From [Clostridium] celerecrescens 18A (lineage in GTDB: Bacteria > Bacillota > Clostridia > Lachnospirales > Lachnospiraceae): a DNA stretch of 64,000 nt. Below, one piece after another: positions 27,301 to 35,526 of the stretch. A program made the translations under genes and the position numbers. The notes under the pieces are model-generated. The model did no database searches. It was not told the origin of the DNA and saw only the letters and a program-made list of their open reading frames with translations. The stretch covers positions 2,852,001 through 2,916,000 of the forward strand of contig NZ_PGET01000001.1 of the NCBI RefSeq assembly GCF_002797975.1, given 5' to 3'. Each line of letters starts with the position of its first letter. Within the stretch, counting starts at the first letter, position 1.

Positions 27301-27604
27301 CCTCCCAATAAGAATTGTTCCCGCTGTTATAGGACCAGCCTGCGCCTACGTCCGCTTTCCTGACACCGTTTACGGTGTAGGAAATCCAAACCGTCTGGCC
27401 GGATTCCACAGGCCAGGTGGTGCTGTGTATCCGCACAGACTGACCTGCTATTGGATTTCTGGGTGAACGCTCGGTAGGTTCTATTTCATAAATATCATTT
27501 AATCCATAAGGATTGTGCCACGTTCCTTCAAGCGCAAAGGCTGGTGAAACGTTGAGCAAAATACAGCATATGCTCAGTAAAATGGCCATTAGCTTCTTTC
27601 TCAT
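24365..27604 (-). CDS. Secreted GH31 enzyme with C-terminal CBM35, 3-alpha-isomaltosyltransferase (CtsY)-like
   Basis: 1079 residues, signal peptide ending near AFA (24). An N-terminal Ig/CBM-like domain (about 30-140), the GH31 N-terminal beta-sandwich, a barrel with nucleophile Asp 557 (DGVKTDGGE) and acid/base Asp 622 (FWAGDQTS), and a C-terminal CBM35-like domain (about 955-1079). Size and order fit the recalled 3-alpha-isomaltosyltransferase that joins isomaltosyl units by alpha-1,3 bonds and closes the ring of cycloalternan. It lies 11 bp upstream of the CtsZ-like gene. GGAGGGG precedes the ATG. The close sequence resemblance of its barrel to the cytosolic GH31 upstream suggests one acts on what the other makes. 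An alpha-xylosidase or alpha-glucosidase is the alternative. Confidence 0.8.
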   Translation of the reverse strand: MRKKLMAILLSICCILLNVSPAFALEGTWHNPYGLNDIYEIEPTERSPRNPIAGQSVRIHSTTWPVESGQTVWISYTVNGVRKADVGAGWSYNSGNNSYWEADLGSFAKGDTVEYTVHGDVNGTNAKAIGPFTFHVADWEKVKSVSLNNYKNGTVLFDVTADTGNFSPKLALSFTDEETVRFQLSPKGNGKFASGITGYTVTENAQKVEIDTGKLRVTVTKNPYALEVYSYEHKRVLTSNGGMGKEMSWLTDGKDVIGQFRDGYFSPSDEHFYGFGEHYNGAEKRGEVVETYIYNQYQNQGSKTYLSVPFFVTSKGYGIYLNTTCYSRFDMAASDKDRYVFEADTEHVDSPLLDYYLISASTAAKVVGKYNTISGLPQELPKWAFGLWMSANEWDTQSEALEAMNQSKNNDIPATVLVLEQWSDENTFYVWNEATYTPVSGSSAFRNSDFTYGSKWPDPKAMSDTLHENGIKLVLWQIPVLKYTPYSYAQKDNDEAYMLQKGYAVSDGHNGPYRIPESGWFGNSLLLDFTNPEAVDWWMNKRSYLFDDIKIDGVKTDGGEMVWRKDTSFHNGSTDLSMRNAYPNAYIKGYNDFVKKKTGEGITFSRSGTAGVQTTGAFWAGDQTSSFSAFRDALSAGLSAGISGVPYWSWDLAGFTGNFPSAELYKRSTQMAAFAPIMQFHSEKANPSPSEERSPWNVQSRTGDSSIVPMFRKYTNTRMNLLPYIFSEAQTSAQGGTPMMRAMFLDNPEDSNTYDLEEQYMFGRSLLVAPVVQEGQTVKSVYLPEGEWIDFWHNALTAGGMAKDYYTDMNSIPVYVKSGSILPLNLNKNYEIGGSIGNDVEKYENLTFRVYPEGESTYTLSHSDRSTMTVRATENFAAGTVTVHLPDCQIPITTQVFGTRPGGVKADGQTLQEVKTLDSFRKAQSAFYYNENEKLTYIKTPSGPAKKIELNGVNKAPYEAEHASLNQVSTNTDYSGYYGEGFVDQFADKGDWVEFEVYSKEKRKASLSVRYSAGVTAGQRSVKVNGGSISALALPVTSGWGDWNTADIPVNLNSGRNTVRISYENGDFAGINLDCILVK

Positions 27605-27663
27605 ATGTCCCCTCCATTTTTCATAAGTATTATTTCCTTGTGAAATGGTTTCTTTTTGTTAAA

Positions 27664-29274
27664 CTAGTTCAGTCGCCAGACCAAAAGTTCTCCCGCCCGG
27701 CATTCTTTGTACAAACGGCATGGACCCGCTGTTTGTTCTCCTGTCCAATAATCGCTCCAATTTCCTTTTGGCAGATATACCTGCCGTCCTATCACTCCTT
27801 CCTCTAAAACCGGAGCCACTAGAAGCTGCGAACCGAACATATACTCGTCGTCCACTGCGCATGCTTCCTTATCCTCCGGCCAGTCAGTCACCAATGCGGC
27901 CATCAGTGGGCGGCCCGTATTTGCGCTTACGCTTGCTTCCTTAAGAATATAAGGCAGCAGCCTCTCCCTTTCTTTTGTAAATTTCCGGCAAATGTCAATG
28001 ATTTCCGGTCTGCCTGTCACCTTAGCCATGTTCCATGGACTTCTGTCGTTGATTTCTTCTTCTGAAGCCGCCAGAAGCTCAGAAAACTGGCCGGAAGCCG
28101 GCTCCGAGTGCCACTGCATGACCGGTGCAAAGCAGGCCAGGCAGAAGGATCGCAGATACAATTCGGCGGAAGGCATTTTTCCGGCAAAGCCCGCCAGGTC
28201 AAAGCCCCAGAAGGGCAGCCCCGACAATCCGGCATTTAAACCTGCCGTCACCACATGGCGCAGTTCTTCCCAAGTGGACTGCTGATCCCCGGCCCAGTGC
28301 ATAGGCGTGGTCTGAGCTCCCGTATATCCGGCCCTTGAAAAAAGCATCCGGTCTTCTTTTATAAAGTCCGTATAAGCTCTGGTGTAAACCATGGCATACC
28401 CATTTTTCATCTGGGCACCGGTCCGTCCGTCAAAAAAGCGGGCGCCGTCGTCGTATACAAACTCACCGCCGTCGGTCTTAAAGCCGTCCACTCCCATATC
28501 AAGCAGATATTGCCGTTTCCCAAACCACCAGTCACAGGCAGCCGGGTTGGTGAAGTCCGGTATCATGGAACCTCCGAACCAGCGCCCCTCCGGAATCAGA
28601 TAGGGGGATCCGTCGGCATTGGTAACGACATAGCCCTTTTGCACCGCTTCTGCGCAGTCCGCCTCATGTTCCGGACAGACGCGCCAAGGCTCCAGCTTTT
28701 TCAAAACCGGTATCTGCCAGAGAATAAGGCGGATTCCTTTTTCGTGAAGATCCCGGATCATCCCTTCCGGATTGGGAAAACGTTCCTTGTCAAAGCGGTA
28801 AAAGGTAGCTTCATCGCTCCAGGCTTCGATTACCACCACAGCAGGCTTCATCCCCTGCCTGACAGCTTCCTCCACCACTTCTTCCACCACCGCCTGACTA
28901 TCCCATCGGTTGGCAGACATCCAAAGGCCAAAGGCCCAGTCCGGCGGCACTCTGGGCCGGCCCGTAAGCGCTGTAAACTCTTTAAGAACTTCCAGGGGCT
29001 TTCCCGTAAATGTCCGCACATCGTATTGGTCCGGAAGCGTAAAGACGATCCCATCAGCGGTCTTTTCCGTGAATACGGTAAACTTCTCCATTGTGTCCAC
29101 ATAAAGGCCCCCTCCCCCGTCTGTCAATGCAAAGGGAATGGGCAAATAGGTGGAAGCCCCCTGATTGGTAAAGGTTTCGTATACATGGTTTTCGCGGACC
29201 AGCCCCTCCTGATTCAATGCGTCAAACCGTTCTCCAAATCCGTAAACAGCCTGACCTGCAAGTAGACATTTCAT
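27664..29274 (-). CDS. Cytosolic GH31 alpha-glycosidase lacking the usual N-terminal domain
   Basis: 536 residues, no signal peptide. The barrel is intact: nucleophile Asp 268 in DGFKTDGGEF and acid/base Asp 330 in MHWAGDQQS. The protein begins at VYGFGERFDALNQ, late in the GH31 N-terminal beta-sandwich, so about 150-200 residues found in typical relatives are missing. This is not a sequencing gap: the ATG overlaps the stop of the permease gene (ATGA) and has AGGAGG at 9 nt. The C-terminal beta domain is also short, ending soon after YLPKGNWSDYWTGE. It closely resembles the secreted enzyme at 24365-27604 and would hydrolyse the imported glucan, as a cycloalternan-degrading GH31 would. Confidence 0.88.
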   Translation of the reverse strand: MKCLLAGQAVYGFGERFDALNQEGLVRENHVYETFTNQGASTYLPIPFALTDGGGGLYVDTMEKFTVFTEKTADGIVFTLPDQYDVRTFTGKPLEVLKEFTALTGRPRVPPDWAFGLWMSANRWDSQAVVEEVVEEAVRQGMKPAVVVIEAWSDEATFYRFDKERFPNPEGMIRDLHEKGIRLILWQIPVLKKLEPWRVCPEHEADCAEAVQKGYVVTNADGSPYLIPEGRWFGGSMIPDFTNPAACDWWFGKRQYLLDMGVDGFKTDGGEFVYDDGARFFDGRTGAQMKNGYAMVYTRAYTDFIKEDRMLFSRAGYTGAQTTPMHWAGDQQSTWEELRHVVTAGLNAGLSGLPFWGFDLAGFAGKMPSAELYLRSFCLACFAPVMQWHSEPASGQFSELLAASEEEINDRSPWNMAKVTGRPEIIDICRKFTKERERLLPYILKEASVSANTGRPLMAALVTDWPEDKEACAVDDEYMFGSQLLVAPVLEEGVIGRQVYLPKGNWSDYWTGEQTAGPCRLYKECRAGELLVWRLN

Positions 29275-30095
29275 CCTTTCACACCTCCTACCTGTAATCC
29301 TGCTGCAAAATACTTCTGTGCAAAAGCATATACCACCAGGATCGGGAGCATGGAAACCAGCGCTCCCGCCATAAGTAAGTTGTATTCACTTTTGTACTGC
29401 CCGTTTAAGGAGCTTAGAATAATGGGCAGGGTAAACTTTGTCTTTGTGGTCAGCATGACCAGCGGCAGTAAATAGTCATTCCATGCGTCCATAAAGCAGA
29501 TAATTGCCAAAGTGGCAAGGCTGGACTTGCACATGGGACATATGATCCGTACAAAGACAGTAAAGATTTCCGCGCCGTCAATGGCGGGCGCTTCCATATA
29601 GACATTAGGAATCGTCATCATACGCTGTCGCAGCATAAACACCGCAAACACCTTGAACATACTGGGCAGCACCAAAGCTCCCAGACTATCCACCAGCTTC
29701 AGTTCTCCCATAAGTAAGTAAAGGGGGATGAACAGCACCTGGGAAGGAATCATCATGGTGGCCAGGTAAACCAAAAAAATAACGTTTTTCCCCCTAAAAT
29801 CCAGTTTCGCAAAGGCAAAAGCGGCCATAGCGGAACTGATGATCGTCACGGCTACGGAACTGACAGAGACCACAAGAGAATTAAGCATGGAAACGGTCAT
29901 TCCCTCTTTGCGGAACAAATCTGAGAAATTCTTAAGGGTCGGGTTTTTGGGTATCCACTGTATGGGCAGAGCCATGATTGCTCCGTAGTTCTTGAAAGAA
30001 GTGGACAGCATCCAGAAAAACGGAAGCAAGGTTACGGCCGACAGCAAAACAGCCGTCAAATGGTATAAAACTCCGGATGCCGCTTTACGACTCAT
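29271..30095 (-). CDS. Carbohydrate ABC transporter permease (MalG/AraQ-like)
   Basis: 274 residues with six transmembrane helices; EAA loop at EAPAIDGAEIFTVFVRIICPMCKS, C-terminus AGLQVGGVKG. The start is the ATG at 30095, which overlaps the end of the partner permease by 11 bp and gives the normal N-terminus (MSRKAASGVLYHL). A longer frame upstream lies inside the preceding gene and is not used. Works with the 30085-31002 permease and the 31040-32305 binding protein. Confidence 0.92.
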   Translation of the reverse strand: MSRKAASGVLYHLTAVLLSAVTLLPFFWMLSTSFKNYGAIMALPIQWIPKNPTLKNFSDLFRKEGMTVSMLNSLVVSVSSVAVTIISSAMAAFAFAKLDFRGKNVIFLVYLATMMIPSQVLFIPLYLLMGELKLVDSLGALVLPSMFKVFAVFMLRQRMMTIPNVYMEAPAIDGAEIFTVFVRIICPMCKSSLATLAIICFMDAWNDYLLPLVMLTTKTKFTLPIILSSLNGQYKSEYNLLMAGALVSMLPILVVYAFAQKYFAAGLQVGGVKG

Positions 30096-31002
30096 AGTAC
30101 ACCCACTTTCTTTGCAGCACGTTTTGCAGTACGGTAAAACCAAAAATAATGACAAACAACACCCAGGACCAGGCCGCCGCATAACCCATTCGGCCAAATT
30201 TAAAGGCGTATTTGTAAATCCGCTCCACCATGACCATGGTGGCTCCATTGGGTCCTGCGTCGCCGTTCTTGGTCATGACCATGATCTGCGGAAAAAGCTG
30301 AAAGGCATTGATCAGGGACAGCATAATGACGTAGAACAAAATCGGGGACAGCAGGGGCAGAGTGATGCTTTTAAACTTTTGAAAATATCCCGCCCCGTCA
30401 ATCTCGGCGGCCTCGTAGTACTCTGGATTTATGGCCAAAAGGCCGCTAAGCAGAATCATTCCGTAAAATCCCATGTCCTTCCATACACTGGCCAGGACGA
30501 TGGAGGGCATTGCCCAGCTCTCGCTCTGGAGCCACAAAGGCCCCTTAATACCGATGGCTGACAAGGCATTGTTGATCGGCCCGTACTCCGGACTTAACAT
30601 CCATTTCCAGATCAAGGCACCCGCCACCCAGCTGGTCAGCACCGGTATGTAATAAAGCATCCGGTAAATACCGGCCATGCGGCTCTTCCTCTGAATAATC
30701 AGGGCGACCATGAAAGAAAACAGCAGTACAAGCGGAAGGTAAAGCAGAATAAAATAGGCGTTATGCCTCAATACCATCCAAAATTCAGGATCTTTGACAA
30801 GTTGGGAATAATTAGAAAAACCCACGAACTTGTCACCGACAAATTGAAAAAAACCGTGGAACAGCCTTACCCTGCTTAACCCCGACCAATCGGTGAGACT
30901 AAGCAGCAGCGAGGCAAAAATAGGAATCAGATTAAACAGCACAAGTCCGGCCATACTTGGCAAAAGAAAGATAAAGGCTCTTATCCCCTGTTTTTTATAC
31001 AT
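30085..31002 (-). CDS. Carbohydrate ABC transporter permease (MalF/UgpA-like)
   Basis: 305 residues, six membrane helices beginning with FIFLLPSMAGLVLFNLIPIF; EAA motif YYEAAEIDGAGYFQKFKSITLPLLSP. GGAGGG lies 8 nt before the ATG. Second gene of the importer, 37 bp after the binding-protein gene. No ATPase is encoded in the operon, so a shared MsmX-type subunit is expected. Confidence 0.92.
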   Translation of the reverse strand: MYKKQGIRAFIFLLPSMAGLVLFNLIPIFASLLLSLTDWSGLSRVRLFHGFFQFVGDKFVGFSNYSQLVKDPEFWMVLRHNAYFILLYLPLVLLFSFMVALIIQRKSRMAGIYRMLYYIPVLTSWVAGALIWKWMLSPEYGPINNALSAIGIKGPLWLQSESWAMPSIVLASVWKDMGFYGMILLSGLLAINPEYYEAAEIDGAGYFQKFKSITLPLLSPILFYVIMLSLINAFQLFPQIMVMTKNGDAGPNGATMVMVERIYKYAFKFGRMGYAAAWSWVLFVIIFGFTVLQNVLQRKWVYYES

Positions 31003-31039
31003 AGCAGTTCCCTCCTGTCAGGCTCGATAAATGTCAGTC

Positions 31040-32305
31040 TCATTTGATTTTCTGTTCCAGTTCTGCCTGACATGCATCCAGCGCGTCTTTAGCGGTAACG
31101 TTACCGGAAATAGCGTTGTTTAAGTGCTTGGTGATGATCTCCTGCATTTCAGACTGCTGTTTCACCACCGGCGGCGTTACAAGATAATCCAGGGATTTAA
31201 ATACCGCTTCCCGGTTCTCCGGCGGGGTGACCTTTCGATAGGAATCAAGAACATCCTGATAGATAACAGGCGGAAGTTCCCAGCTTGAATCCACCCTGAT
31301 TTGTGCGGCTTCCTTGCTTCCTGCCAGAAAAGCAGCCAAAGCGGCGGCAGCTTCAGGATTAGGGGTTTCTTTGTTTACCACATAGGCATTTGAGAAAAAG
31401 TGTGTGGCTTTTACGGTATTCCCAGGCTCCACCGCCACGTCCCAGTCAAAATCGCAGTTATCGGTAAAGTCACTGAAGGCCCAGATTCCGGTTATAATCA
31501 TGCCCAGACGTCCGGATTTAAACAAATCCCAGTCGCCCATGCCCCCCATTTGTGCGTCCGAAGGCATGACATTGCTGTCCGTCACCCAACCGGACATAAT
31601 TTCCAGGGTTTCCACATTCTGCGGCAAATTAATCGTAAACTTCCTGCCATCTTCGCTCAACAAGCTTCCGCCGTTCTGCTTCACCCCTTTGTAAAATTCA
31701 TGGAAACTTACGGGACGGTATAAACCATAGGTGTCTCCGGAGAGAGCACGGATCTTCTTTGCGGCTTCTAACATTTCCGTCCAGGTCCAGTCGTCGGTGG
31801 GATAGGCGGCTCCTGCCTTGTCAAATAAATCCTTGTTATATACAAGCACTACGTTGGAGAAGGAATTGGGAATTCCAAATTGTTTCCCCTCGTACTGGAA
31901 GGCTTCCAAAGCCGTCTGGTTAAAGCCTGATGTATCCCCTATCAAAGAGCCGATGTCCAAAAGAACATCTTCCGACGCATAGGCCACGAAATTCTCAAAA
32001 TTCAGTTCAAATACGTCTGCCGCACTGCCGCCGACGATTTTAGACTGTAACTGAGTGAAATAATCATCATAGCCAAAGCTTTGCAGTTCCACCTTGATGT
32101 CTGGGTACTGCTCATTGAATTTTGCAATCATTTCTTTCAGTGCCCCCTCAGACGCACCGCTGCCCGAAAACTGGTCCAGACGGATTGTGACTGCTTCTCC
32201 GGCCTTGGGTTTTTCTGCAGTTTTGGAACTGCAGCCTGAAAGTAAAACTGCGGTACATACCATTGCACTTACGGCCCATTTACATTTTTTTGCTAACTTC
32301 ATCAT
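31040..32305 (-). CDS. ABC transporter sugar-binding lipoprotein
   Basis: 421-residue extracellular solute-binding protein (family 1). Lipobox VLLSGC (Cys about 26) after a basic and hydrophobic signal segment; the mature part has the usual NEQYPDIKVELQSFGYDDYF and PNSFSNVVLVYNKDLFDKAG signatures of maltose/oligosaccharide-binding proteins. Two tandem ATG codons follow GGAG. It lies directly downstream of the LacI gene. By context it captures the product of the two secreted GH31 enzymes. Confidence 0.92.
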   Translation of the reverse strand: MMKLAKKCKWAVSAMVCTAVLLSGCSSKTAEKPKAGEAVTIRLDQFSGSGASEGALKEMIAKFNEQYPDIKVELQSFGYDDYFTQLQSKIVGGSAADVFELNFENFVAYASEDVLLDIGSLIGDTSGFNQTALEAFQYEGKQFGIPNSFSNVVLVYNKDLFDKAGAAYPTDDWTWTEMLEAAKKIRALSGDTYGLYRPVSFHEFYKGVKQNGGSLLSEDGRKFTINLPQNVETLEIMSGWVTDSNVMPSDAQMGGMGDWDLFKSGRLGMIITGIWAFSDFTDNCDFDWDVAVEPGNTVKATHFFSNAYVVNKETPNPEAAAALAAFLAGSKEAAQIRVDSSWELPPVIYQDVLDSYRKVTPPENREAVFKSLDYLVTPPVVKQQSEMQEIITKHLNNAISGNVTAKDALDACQAELEQKIK

Positions 32306-32359
32306 AATAAACTGTCTCCTTAATAGAAAGAATGGGTGTTGCTTTTTTTCGTAAAAGGA

Positions 32360-33364
32360 TCAGCGCACTGATCCCCTTTCTACCAAAGTTAATGGAAATA
32401 CCTTGTTCTGTAGTGTGTGGTTCTCATTTATCAGAAGTTTCACCGCTTCCGCCCCCTTTGCCGCCACATCCTGATGTATGGTGGTAAGAGGCGGATCACA
32501 GGTTTTGGAAAGCAGCGAATCATCAAAACCTATGACCGAAATGTCCTTTGGAACCTTTACGCCCCTCCCGCGCAGTCCCATACATAAGCCCACCGCCAGA
32601 ATGTCTGCAGAAACAAACACTCCGTCGGGCCGTTCGTCCATTCCAGCCAGATATTCCCCCATTTCACAGCCGTATTCAAAGGACACCTCCCCCGACAATA
32701 GCAAGGATTTCACCGGGCTCACCCCGTACTCTCCCAGAGCCTTTTCATACCCCTTATGACGCAGAAAATTCACGCCCCTGTCATTGACATGCCCGGTCAC
32801 GTGGGCAATTCTTCTAAGCCCCTTTTCCAACAGGTACTTAGTCGCCATATACCCGCCCTGCATATCGTCCACGCCGACCCTGTGAAAGCCGGAAACTTCG
32901 CAGTAACTGTCCACCAGTACCACTGGGATGTTTAAGGTTTTTAACTGACGGCATTCCTCGTCGTCATTCATTCCCACCACGATCACGCCGTCCAGTCCCC
33001 GGGTTCTGGCCACTTCCGCGTAAGTCTGGCCGGAATCGGCACCGGAAATCATGATGTGATAACCGCTTTTTCTGGCAGTATACTCCGCCGCCGACATGAA
33101 ATCACCATAAAAGGGATTAGAGAACATTAATTCTTTTCCTGATTCCGTCTGTGGTATCAGAACTCCTAATAAATTGCTTTTGTTGTTTACCAGGGTGCGG
33201 GCTGCCAGGTTGGGAATGTATCCCAGTTCCTTTATGGCGTCATTCACCCGCTTAATTGTTTCAGGGCTTAAGCTTTGCGAGGGCGTATTATTGATTACAT
33301 AAGACACCGTGGCTATAGAAACCCCCGCTTTTTCAGCCACATCCTTTAAACCAGGCCGCTTCAT
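32360..33364 (-). CDS. LacI-family regulator of the GH31/GH65 operon
   Basis: 334 residues. HTH: GLKDVAEKAGVSIATVSYVIN, hinge NLAARTLV, then a PBP-like effector domain with GVFVSADILAVGL and VIGFDDS. It is encoded inside the operon between GH65 and the binding protein, so it is self-regulated. Its probable target is the ACTGAAACGTTTAAGT palindrome at 37352-37367 in front of the first gene. The inducer is presumably an imported gluco-oligosaccharide or its breakdown product. Confidence 0.92.
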   Translation of the reverse strand: MKRPGLKDVAEKAGVSIATVSYVINNTPSQSLSPETIKRVNDAIKELGYIPNLAARTLVNNKSNLLGVLIPQTESGKELMFSNPFYGDFMSAAEYTARKSGYHIMISGADSGQTYAEVARTRGLDGVIVVGMNDDEECRQLKTLNIPVVLVDSYCEVSGFHRVGVDDMQGGYMATKYLLEKGLRRIAHVTGHVNDRGVNFLRHKGYEKALGEYGVSPVKSLLLSGEVSFEYGCEMGEYLAGMDERPDGVFVSADILAVGLCMGLRGRGVKVPKDISVIGFDDSLLSKTCDPPLTTIHQDVAAKGAEAVKLLINENHTLQNKVFPLTLVERGSVR

Positions 33365-33390
33365 AAAATCACCTTCCTTCTGATCATTTT

Positions 33391-35526
33391 TTATTCCTCT
33401 TCTGCTTCTATCTTTCCGCCTTTTTCGTCAATAACTGCCAGGTACCACTTTCCTTTTATATAAAAGTGAAACGATAAACGTTCCCAGTCCTTCGGAAGTC
33501 TGGGAGATAGCTGCGGCCTGCCGCCGGTTCCCAGTGCCAGACCTGCGAAACCAAAAACAACCGCCTGCCAGGTGGCGCCTGCCGCTGCCAAATGAATGCC
33601 TTCCCGTCCCGTATTCTTCATCCGGTTCTCCAGATCCAGAAACAGGCTTTTGTCAAAATATTCATAAGCTTTCTGCTCCAGGCCCAGTTTCGCCGCCGCC
33701 CATGCATGAATCCCAAAGCTTAAGCTGGAATCATGAAGTGTAAGCGGTTCATAAAAATCCCAGATAGCTTTTTGTTCCCGATCGGTAAAACAGTCTGGCT
33801 TTAAGACCATGAGCAGTACCAGATCTGCCTGTTTTAACACCTGATACCTTTGGAGCCAGTCAAAATCGTACTGATGATAGGCTGCGCTTCCATCTCCGGC
33901 CTTTTGTCCGGGAAAAGCTTCCAGCCGGAGGAAATTGTCGTCCTGTATGTACAAGTCTCTGTCAGAATCGTACTCAATCCGGCTTTTTTCTATGATGTCC
34001 CGCCACTTTTTCATTTCCGGAATGCTTGCTTCCGCTTCCTTCCTCCGGACTGCCTGCAAAGCCAGCCGTAGATTATGGCGGGCCAAAAGTACCGTATAGG
34101 CGTTGTTTCCCGAAACGCCGCAGTATTCGTCGGGTCCCTTAACAAAGAGCAGGTTATATGTGTCCTTTCTCTTGTCATAGGAAAACCTTCCGGCCCAATA
34201 CCTGGCGGTTTCCACATACAGCTGTGCTGAACGGCTATCCAGGGTTTCATCTCCTGAAACCTTTAAGTAGTTTTCAACCGCATAGGCTACGTCTGCGGTA
34301 ATGTGAATCTCACAGCGCCCGATGTCCCAGCTTTGGCATTGTTCTATGCCTCCTATGGCACACATCCAGGGATACCTTGCTCCTGGCAGATTCAGCGCTT
34401 TTGCGTTCTTCTTTGCATCCGGCAGAGTGTTTAACCGGAACAGGATCAGATTTCTTGCAGCCTGTGGGTCCGTATACAGGTAAAACGGAAGCAGGAAAAT
34501 GTCCGTATCCCAAAAGCAGCAGCCTTTGTACCGTCCATGGGTCAAGCCCCTTGCGCCAATGCTGACCGTCGGGTCCTCCCATGGGCAATTCTGAATGAGC
34601 TGGAATAAGTTATATCGCAGGGCGGACTGAAGGGAACTATCGTTTCCTTTTTGGGTGATTTGTATATCGGCTTGGTTCCAGCGGGTTTTCCAGGCCGCTT
34701 CACTGTCTTTTAACAGTTCTGCAAACGAACGTTTTATAACGTGGGGACGCAAGTCATGCCCGCCGTGAGGGAATGTTTCCGGATCCGTTAAAACTGCTTC
34801 CGTATAGATGATCTTTTCGATCCTCACCATTTCCCCTTCTACCAGAGGAATGTTCAGTTCTTTCGCCGGACAGTCAGGCACCGAAGCGTCCTTTGCCGTA
34901 CCCCGGTTCTGAATCATGCGGGCGGTCATGGCTACGTGCAAACGGCTGGAAGCTTTGCTGTCAGCCTTCAAAAAACAGTAGTCTTCTGCCGTTTCCGTTT
35001 CTGAAACGGTGAGCAAAGACACGGTATCCAAGTTATCCTTGGTCTGGTCGTCATCCACTGGGAGGTTTACGGTTTTCCCGTCAATGCCCATGAAAACAGC
35101 TGCATTCCCGCTGTAGTTTAAGGCCGTTAATTCCAGTGAAAGGGCCGATAAGTGTTTATTGTCCATGCTGATAAAGCGGGAAATATCAATTTGTGTTTCT
35201 CTTCCTTCCTTATCTTTCCACACCGACTTCCTCTCAAAAAGGCCGTTTCGCATATCCAGGGATTGGGAGAAGGTCCGGTACTCCCCTTTCCCCAGGGAAA
35301 GCTGGAAATGAAACAGATCCGGTAAGTTCACCATATCCGTAACACCGGGGCTGATATACTCAAACCCCCCTGCCAGATAGCTGCAGCGCTCATGAGCCTT
35401 TGCCCCGTCCAAGAAAAACGCACAGCGGGAACCCAGATAGCCGTTTGCCTGGCTGAATATGCTTTCCAAAAATGTTGGATCTTCTTTGCCCTCACACCGA
35501 ATCATCCATGGTTCATACTGGATCAT
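33391..35526 (-). CDS. GH65 disaccharide phosphorylase
   Basis: 711 residues from the ATG at 35526 (GGAGG at 8 nt), overlapping the preceding gene by 14 bp. GH65 inverting phosphorylases split alpha-glucosides with phosphate to beta-glucose 1-phosphate. Domains: N-terminal super-beta-sandwich (about 1-265), linker helices, (alpha/alpha)6 barrel with CFWDTDIFLLPF and the general acid Glu 467 in VKGPDEYCG, then a C-terminal beta-sheet. Specificity among maltose, kojibiose, nigerose or trehalose phosphorylases cannot be read. In this operon an alpha-1,3 (nigerose) substrate would fit, since alternating alpha-1,3/alpha-1,6 glucan is the proposed carbon source. Confidence 0.9.
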   Translation of the reverse strand: MIQYEPWMIRCEGKEDPTFLESIFSQANGYLGSRCAFFLDGAKAHERCSYLAGGFEYISPGVTDMVNLPDLFHFQLSLGKGEYRTFSQSLDMRNGLFERKSVWKDKEGRETQIDISRFISMDNKHLSALSLELTALNYSGNAAVFMGIDGKTVNLPVDDDQTKDNLDTVSLLTVSETETAEDYCFLKADSKASSRLHVAMTARMIQNRGTAKDASVPDCPAKELNIPLVEGEMVRIEKIIYTEAVLTDPETFPHGGHDLRPHVIKRSFAELLKDSEAAWKTRWNQADIQITQKGNDSSLQSALRYNLFQLIQNCPWEDPTVSIGARGLTHGRYKGCCFWDTDIFLLPFYLYTDPQAARNLILFRLNTLPDAKKNAKALNLPGARYPWMCAIGGIEQCQSWDIGRCEIHITADVAYAVENYLKVSGDETLDSRSAQLYVETARYWAGRFSYDKRKDTYNLLFVKGPDEYCGVSGNNAYTVLLARHNLRLALQAVRRKEAEASIPEMKKWRDIIEKSRIEYDSDRDLYIQDDNFLRLEAFPGQKAGDGSAAYHQYDFDWLQRYQVLKQADLVLLMVLKPDCFTDREQKAIWDFYEPLTLHDSSLSFGIHAWAAAKLGLEQKAYEYFDKSLFLDLENRMKNTGREGIHLAAAGATWQAVVFGFAGLALGTGGRPQLSPRLPKDWERLSFHFYIKGKWYLAVIDEKGGKIEAEEE

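Noticed and set aside
28510..29265. 251-codon plus-strand open frame
   Set aside because: Fully antisense to the GH31 gene, which has intact catalytic motifs; the frame has low-complexity His/Pro/Arg-rich content typical of a GC-rich shadow.
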